Positions 60,442-64,000 of a DNA stretch of 64,000 bases are shown piece after piece. Source of the DNA: Umbelopsis ramanniana AG. Taxonomy: Eukaryota; Mucoromycota; Umbelopsidomycetes; Umbelopsidales; Umbelopsidaceae. A model generated the notes under the pieces. The model was given only the letters and a program-made list of their open reading frames with translations. It had not been told where the DNA came from and did not search any database. Both the position numbers and the translations under genes were made by a program. The stretch is taken from NCBI RefSeq assembly GCF_025399195.1, contig NW_026252110.1:62001-126000 (forward strand), given 5' to 3'. Every line of letters begins with the position of its first letter. The first letter of the stretch is position 1.

Positions 60442-60911
60442 TACGTTTCGCTGTTGGATCTATGGAAGGAAGTCAAACGATCCAAAAAGAAGGTGAAATA
60501 TAATGAGGGCGATAATAAATCTGATATTATTTTGTTGATGCAGATAGTGCATTGTGGTATATTAATAGGGCATGTTAGTAATGTAATGTTCTTCCGAATC
60601 AATGATACGTTGGAGCATCTCCTGCGTGAGAGTTCACGTGATACAAATGAGCGAAGTAAATTTGGGAATGTTTCTGCATTGAGCGCTCTCCCAGTTGCCA
60701 AACCCCTTTCTACCAACAGTCCCAATAAATCAGAACACTACCTTACCTTGAAGCATTGTCTCAACGACGTAAGCACTACGGATTCATATACATTGCACGT
60801 TGAAGGATCTTTGTAAAACAACATTGATTGACTTTGTCCACTGTTTACCTACAGCAATCGGGACAGTTCGTTCAAAATCACAGTTAGCTTGGTACACCGC
60901 ACTCAACGGTT
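60442..60911. other. Spacer between the CorA-type gene and NOT4
   Basis: This is 470 bases in which a 120-codon frame on the + strand (60454-60816) is open but starts with TTG and has no family match. An ATG inside it at 60586 would give about 76 residues. I regard it as unproven. Confidence 0.35.
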
Positions 60912-63900
60912 ATGTTCGCAGACGATGAAGACTGCGATTGCCCGCTTTGCATGGAGGAGTTTGATCTCTCTGACCGAGGGTTCAGACCGTGCCCTTGTGG
61001 TTACCAGGTAACTATTGTTGGCAGCTGCGGTAGTAACCGTTTGCATGTCTCGAAATACTGCCTACCACGGTGGTTTCTGACCTGATCACTGCTTTCTAGA
61101 TTTGCCGATTCTGCTGGCACCACATTAAAGAGAATCTGAATGGACGATGCCCCGCTTGCCGATCATTGTATAGTGAGCAGACCGTTCAGTTCGTTCCAAT
61201 CAGTCAAGATGAAATAGCTCGCCTCAAGAAGGAAAAGAAGGTCAAAGACCGACGTCAGAAAGGAATGGAGTTGTCAAGCAGGAAACATCTTTCCAATACA
61301 AGAGTTGTGCAGAAGAATCTGATGTATGTTCTTGGCTTGACTGCAAAATATGCCAATGAAGAGGTAAAGTTGCATTGCCATGATAGCGATTTTGTTGTCA
61401 CACGTATTGATAATTAGCACGCATTGTAGGCCGACCTGTTTCGCCAATTTGGCAAGGTTACAAAAATTGTAATTAGCAAAAGACACGGCTCGCAACCGGT
61501 ATCTGAAGATGATGGGCAGTCAACTATTGGTATCTATGTAACATACAATCGGAAAGAAGACGCTGCAAAAGCTATCAACGGCTTAGACGGAATCACGAAA
61601 GATGGACATGTGTTAAGGTATGTTATCTTGGTTGTTATTTAGTTCACTCACGGTAAAGACCTAAACGATGTGCTTTAGAGCGTCTTACGGGACAACGAAA
61701 TACTGTACATATTATTTGAGCCATATGCCCTGCCCAAATTCAAGCTGTATGTATCTACACGAACAAGGCGAAGAATCTGATAGTTACAACAAGGAAAATC
61801 TTTCGATCAAGTAGGTTTAGTCTAATTTGACTTAATGGACCTCTCTACGATTTCTACTAACGCACAGTTCTTGTTAAACTCATTAGCAAGCAGCAGTTGT
61901 CAGAGGTCCAGAAAAGTGCAAGTTCAGGCACGCCTCTCGCGACATCGAATGCTCGCAAACTTGGAGGAAAGGAAGCTCCATTGAAAGGACAGGTTCAAAA
62001 ATCGAGTTCGGCCGACGCTACAGGTGATAAGCCTGTATTGCCTGCAAAGGCTCGCTGGGCAACATCGTGGACTACTACGCCTGAGGCCAAAGTTGATAGC
62101 GCTACTGATTCTGAGATCACGCCCGACAACTTTGGCCCATCTCTGACTGACGCTTTAACTTTACCACAAAAGCCAAAGCATTCGCCATCTTTGCCCAAGC
62201 GTAAGGAAAAGCGTATTCCAAGATCAAGCAAGGCTGTCCGTTTGGACATGATCGATGCGGTGATTCTTGCTCCAGCCTCAACAGCACCCACTTCCAGCAA
62301 ACCTGAAGTTGTATCTGAAAATGAGAAGGAAGATATGGAGGTTTCGAAGGAAGAGGATGTCAAGATGACAGAAGATGCCAAGGTGGCAGTGGACGCGAAG
62401 GTGACCGAACTTCCAGCTCCTATTCCTCAAGCACCAAAGGCGCCGAAAGGCTGGGCTATTATTCCCACTGTCAAACCAGAAACTGCCAAACCACCTGCAT
62501 TGGCTAAACTTGGTCAGATTCCACTTCCTGCTCGAGGAGAGAAGCGACCAGCTCGTGCAGACAACAGTAAGCGGAAGGAGAAGCGCCAAAACCAACAGCA
62601 AAAGACAGAGACGAAGGATCAATCGCCTGAAGGTTTACCAACTGCAACTCAGACGAAGGATACGAAAGAACCTACTCCTACCGAAAGTCACCAGGCTGCT
62701 GAAGAGCCCAAACAGGGAGATGCTGTCACTAATGCTGACACGATCTCGGAAAGTCAGCGTGAATCTTCCAATGTTCAACTTGATAGTGACACTGTGTTCA
62801 CCGAGCAAGACGCTCTCAAAACTTCTGCTGATATCACTTCCGTGTCTGAAGTCACTCTAGATAAGGAGGACTCTGAAGTGTTATTGGAAGCCGATACCTT
62901 CATGGTTGAAGATAATGCGCACAACGAAGAACTTATGGCTGCAGAGATTGATGAAACGGTTGCTGCCCAATCCGACATGTTGCAAGACAGTCTAGCAGCT
63001 GAAGAAATGGCCGAAGACTTTGAAGAAGTTGAAGTGATTGAAGATGAAGATGATTTAGACGATGCCATTGCTATGGATCGCGAAAAGCTGAGGGATATGT
63101 ATGGAAGCTCTGACTCGGAAGCTGACGACCAGTCTTCATATGAATTTGACGGGGAAGAGGACATTGCGAAGTTGTTATCTGATGAGGTTGATGAGGAATT
63201 TGATTTGCTCCAGTCGTACCCTGTTAAGGAAGAAGAAGTTCTAATGGCCGGCGACAACAGAAATCATCCAGAAAGGTTCGATGAAGGATCTAGTCATGCT
63301 GCTAATCAGCACGAAGGAATTAAGCCAATGAAGCTGCCACCTGGCCTAGGCTATCCCAGCATGAATCCCCCTATGACTCCGCCACCGTTTGGCTTTAGTC
63401 CAATGCACCATCAAACACTTCCGCCTTTTATACACCGTGGCTTCCCTCCTGGTTTGATGCCTCCACCTGGCATGTTACCTCGAGGCTATGACCCTTTCAT
63501 GGGACAAGATGCAGAAATGATGATGGCGCGACGTTTGCAGCATTCACAGCAAATGATAGCTGCTCTGGGTATGATGAATTCTGGAGATCGATCCCGCGGT
63601 CCGCCCAACCTACCACCGCCTCCACCTATGTCTATGCCCATGCATGGACCACCCGGAGTGCTTCCCCAGCCACCTCATTTAGGTGATCATCCTGGCCCGA
63701 TGTTTCACTCAGGTTCGCCCTCGCATGGACAACTGCATGCCCATCCAGCGCAAAATCCCTTTCATTCACCTTTTGGATATAGAGGAGATGCTCCATCGCC
63801 TTTACGCGATCATGCCATCCCACCGCCACAGCATAGTCCATACCACCAAGTAACACAAACTCAAGATATCCAACCTTTGCAACAGTCTTCATTGCCAGAG

Positions 63901-64000
63901 AACAATCAAGTTCGTTCTATGCAAGAAGGCTTCCGAGCCTTGTTACCCAATGTAAATATTAGCTTCGGGTCGTCGGCTGGTGGAAATAATGGAAACATAC
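60912..64000 (+). CDS. NOT4: CCR4-NOT subunit NOT4/CNOT4, RING-RRM E3 ligase, 5' part
   Basis: This is the ubiquitin ligase of the CCR4-NOT complex, acting in mRNA decay and ribosome quality control. Exons are 60912-61006, 61100-61363, 61430-61617, 61679-61810 and 61887 to beyond the window. The C4C4 RING is CDCPLCMEEFDLSDRGFRPC, CGYQICRFCWHHI, then GRCPACRSLY. A Lys-rich helix follows, then the RRM (VVQKNLMYVLGL, FRQFGKVTKIVISK, and YVTYNRKEDAAKAINGLDG). A CCCH-type finger reads YCTYYLSHMPCPNSSCMYLH. The long last exon is disordered: Lys/Pro-rich, then very acidic (62860-63240), then rich in Pro, Met, Gly and His. The stop lies outside the window. Confidence 0.94.

Overview
The window is a gene-dense eukaryotic chromosome segment. 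Genes are interrupted by many short introns (about 50-110 bases, GT...AG, some with clear CTAAC-type branch points). Intergenic distances are short, several genes sit head to head, and there are no recognisable transposons, rRNA genes, tRNA genes or CRISPR arrays. The gene set is fungal in character (COQ1, ornithine decarboxylase, Ran1/Sks1-type kinase, MNR2/ALR-type CorA, LHS1 ending in HDEL, Ync13-like protein). It also carries genes best known from animals and often absent from yeasts: snurportin-1, NR2C2AP, a DGCR6-like protein, a BRAT1-like HEAT protein and KHDC4. This mix suggests an early-diverging fungus, most likely Mucoromycota, but no species marker is present.

Layout. 1-6 kb: 3' part of MLH1 (+), a monocarboxylate-type MFS transporter (-), peptidyl-tRNA hydrolase 2 (-). 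6.7-15 kb: a cationic amino-acid transporter (-), then a glycogenin (+) with a very long acidic tail. 15-25 kb: ER chaperone LHS1/HYOU1 (-) head to head with TFIIH subunit TFB4 (+), SEC62 (+), a DGCR6-like coiled-coil protein (-), AP-3 sigma (-) head to head with a Munc13-like protein (+, to 29.3 kb). 29.3-31.1 kb: a non-coding stretch with a TATA-like element, several strong inverted repeats, a spaced direct repeat and a polyadenylation signal; this is the best candidate for an undescribed element, probably a structured RNA. 31-37 kb: KHDC4-like KH protein (-) head to head with a TBC protein (+), then amidophosphoribosyltransferase (+). 37-46 kb: ornithine decarboxylase (-), COQ1 (-), BRAT1-like protein (-). 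46-50 kb: a gene-poor stretch, then ELF1 (-) head to head with snurportin-1 (+). 50-58 kb: a Ran1/Sks1-like kinase (-), RIC1 (-), NR2C2AP (-). 58-64 kb: CorA-type Mg transporter (+) and the 5' part of NOT4 (+), which runs off the end.

Functionally most are housekeeping genes. ER import and folding (LHS1, SEC62) and membrane traffic (AP-3 sigma, Munc13-like, TBC, RIC1) recur, and several head-to-head pairs probably share promoters. Exon joins were worked out by eye from splice signals and reading frame. Where a total length is given, the exons I list add up to a whole number of codons. All family names come from remembered protein motifs, not from a database search.
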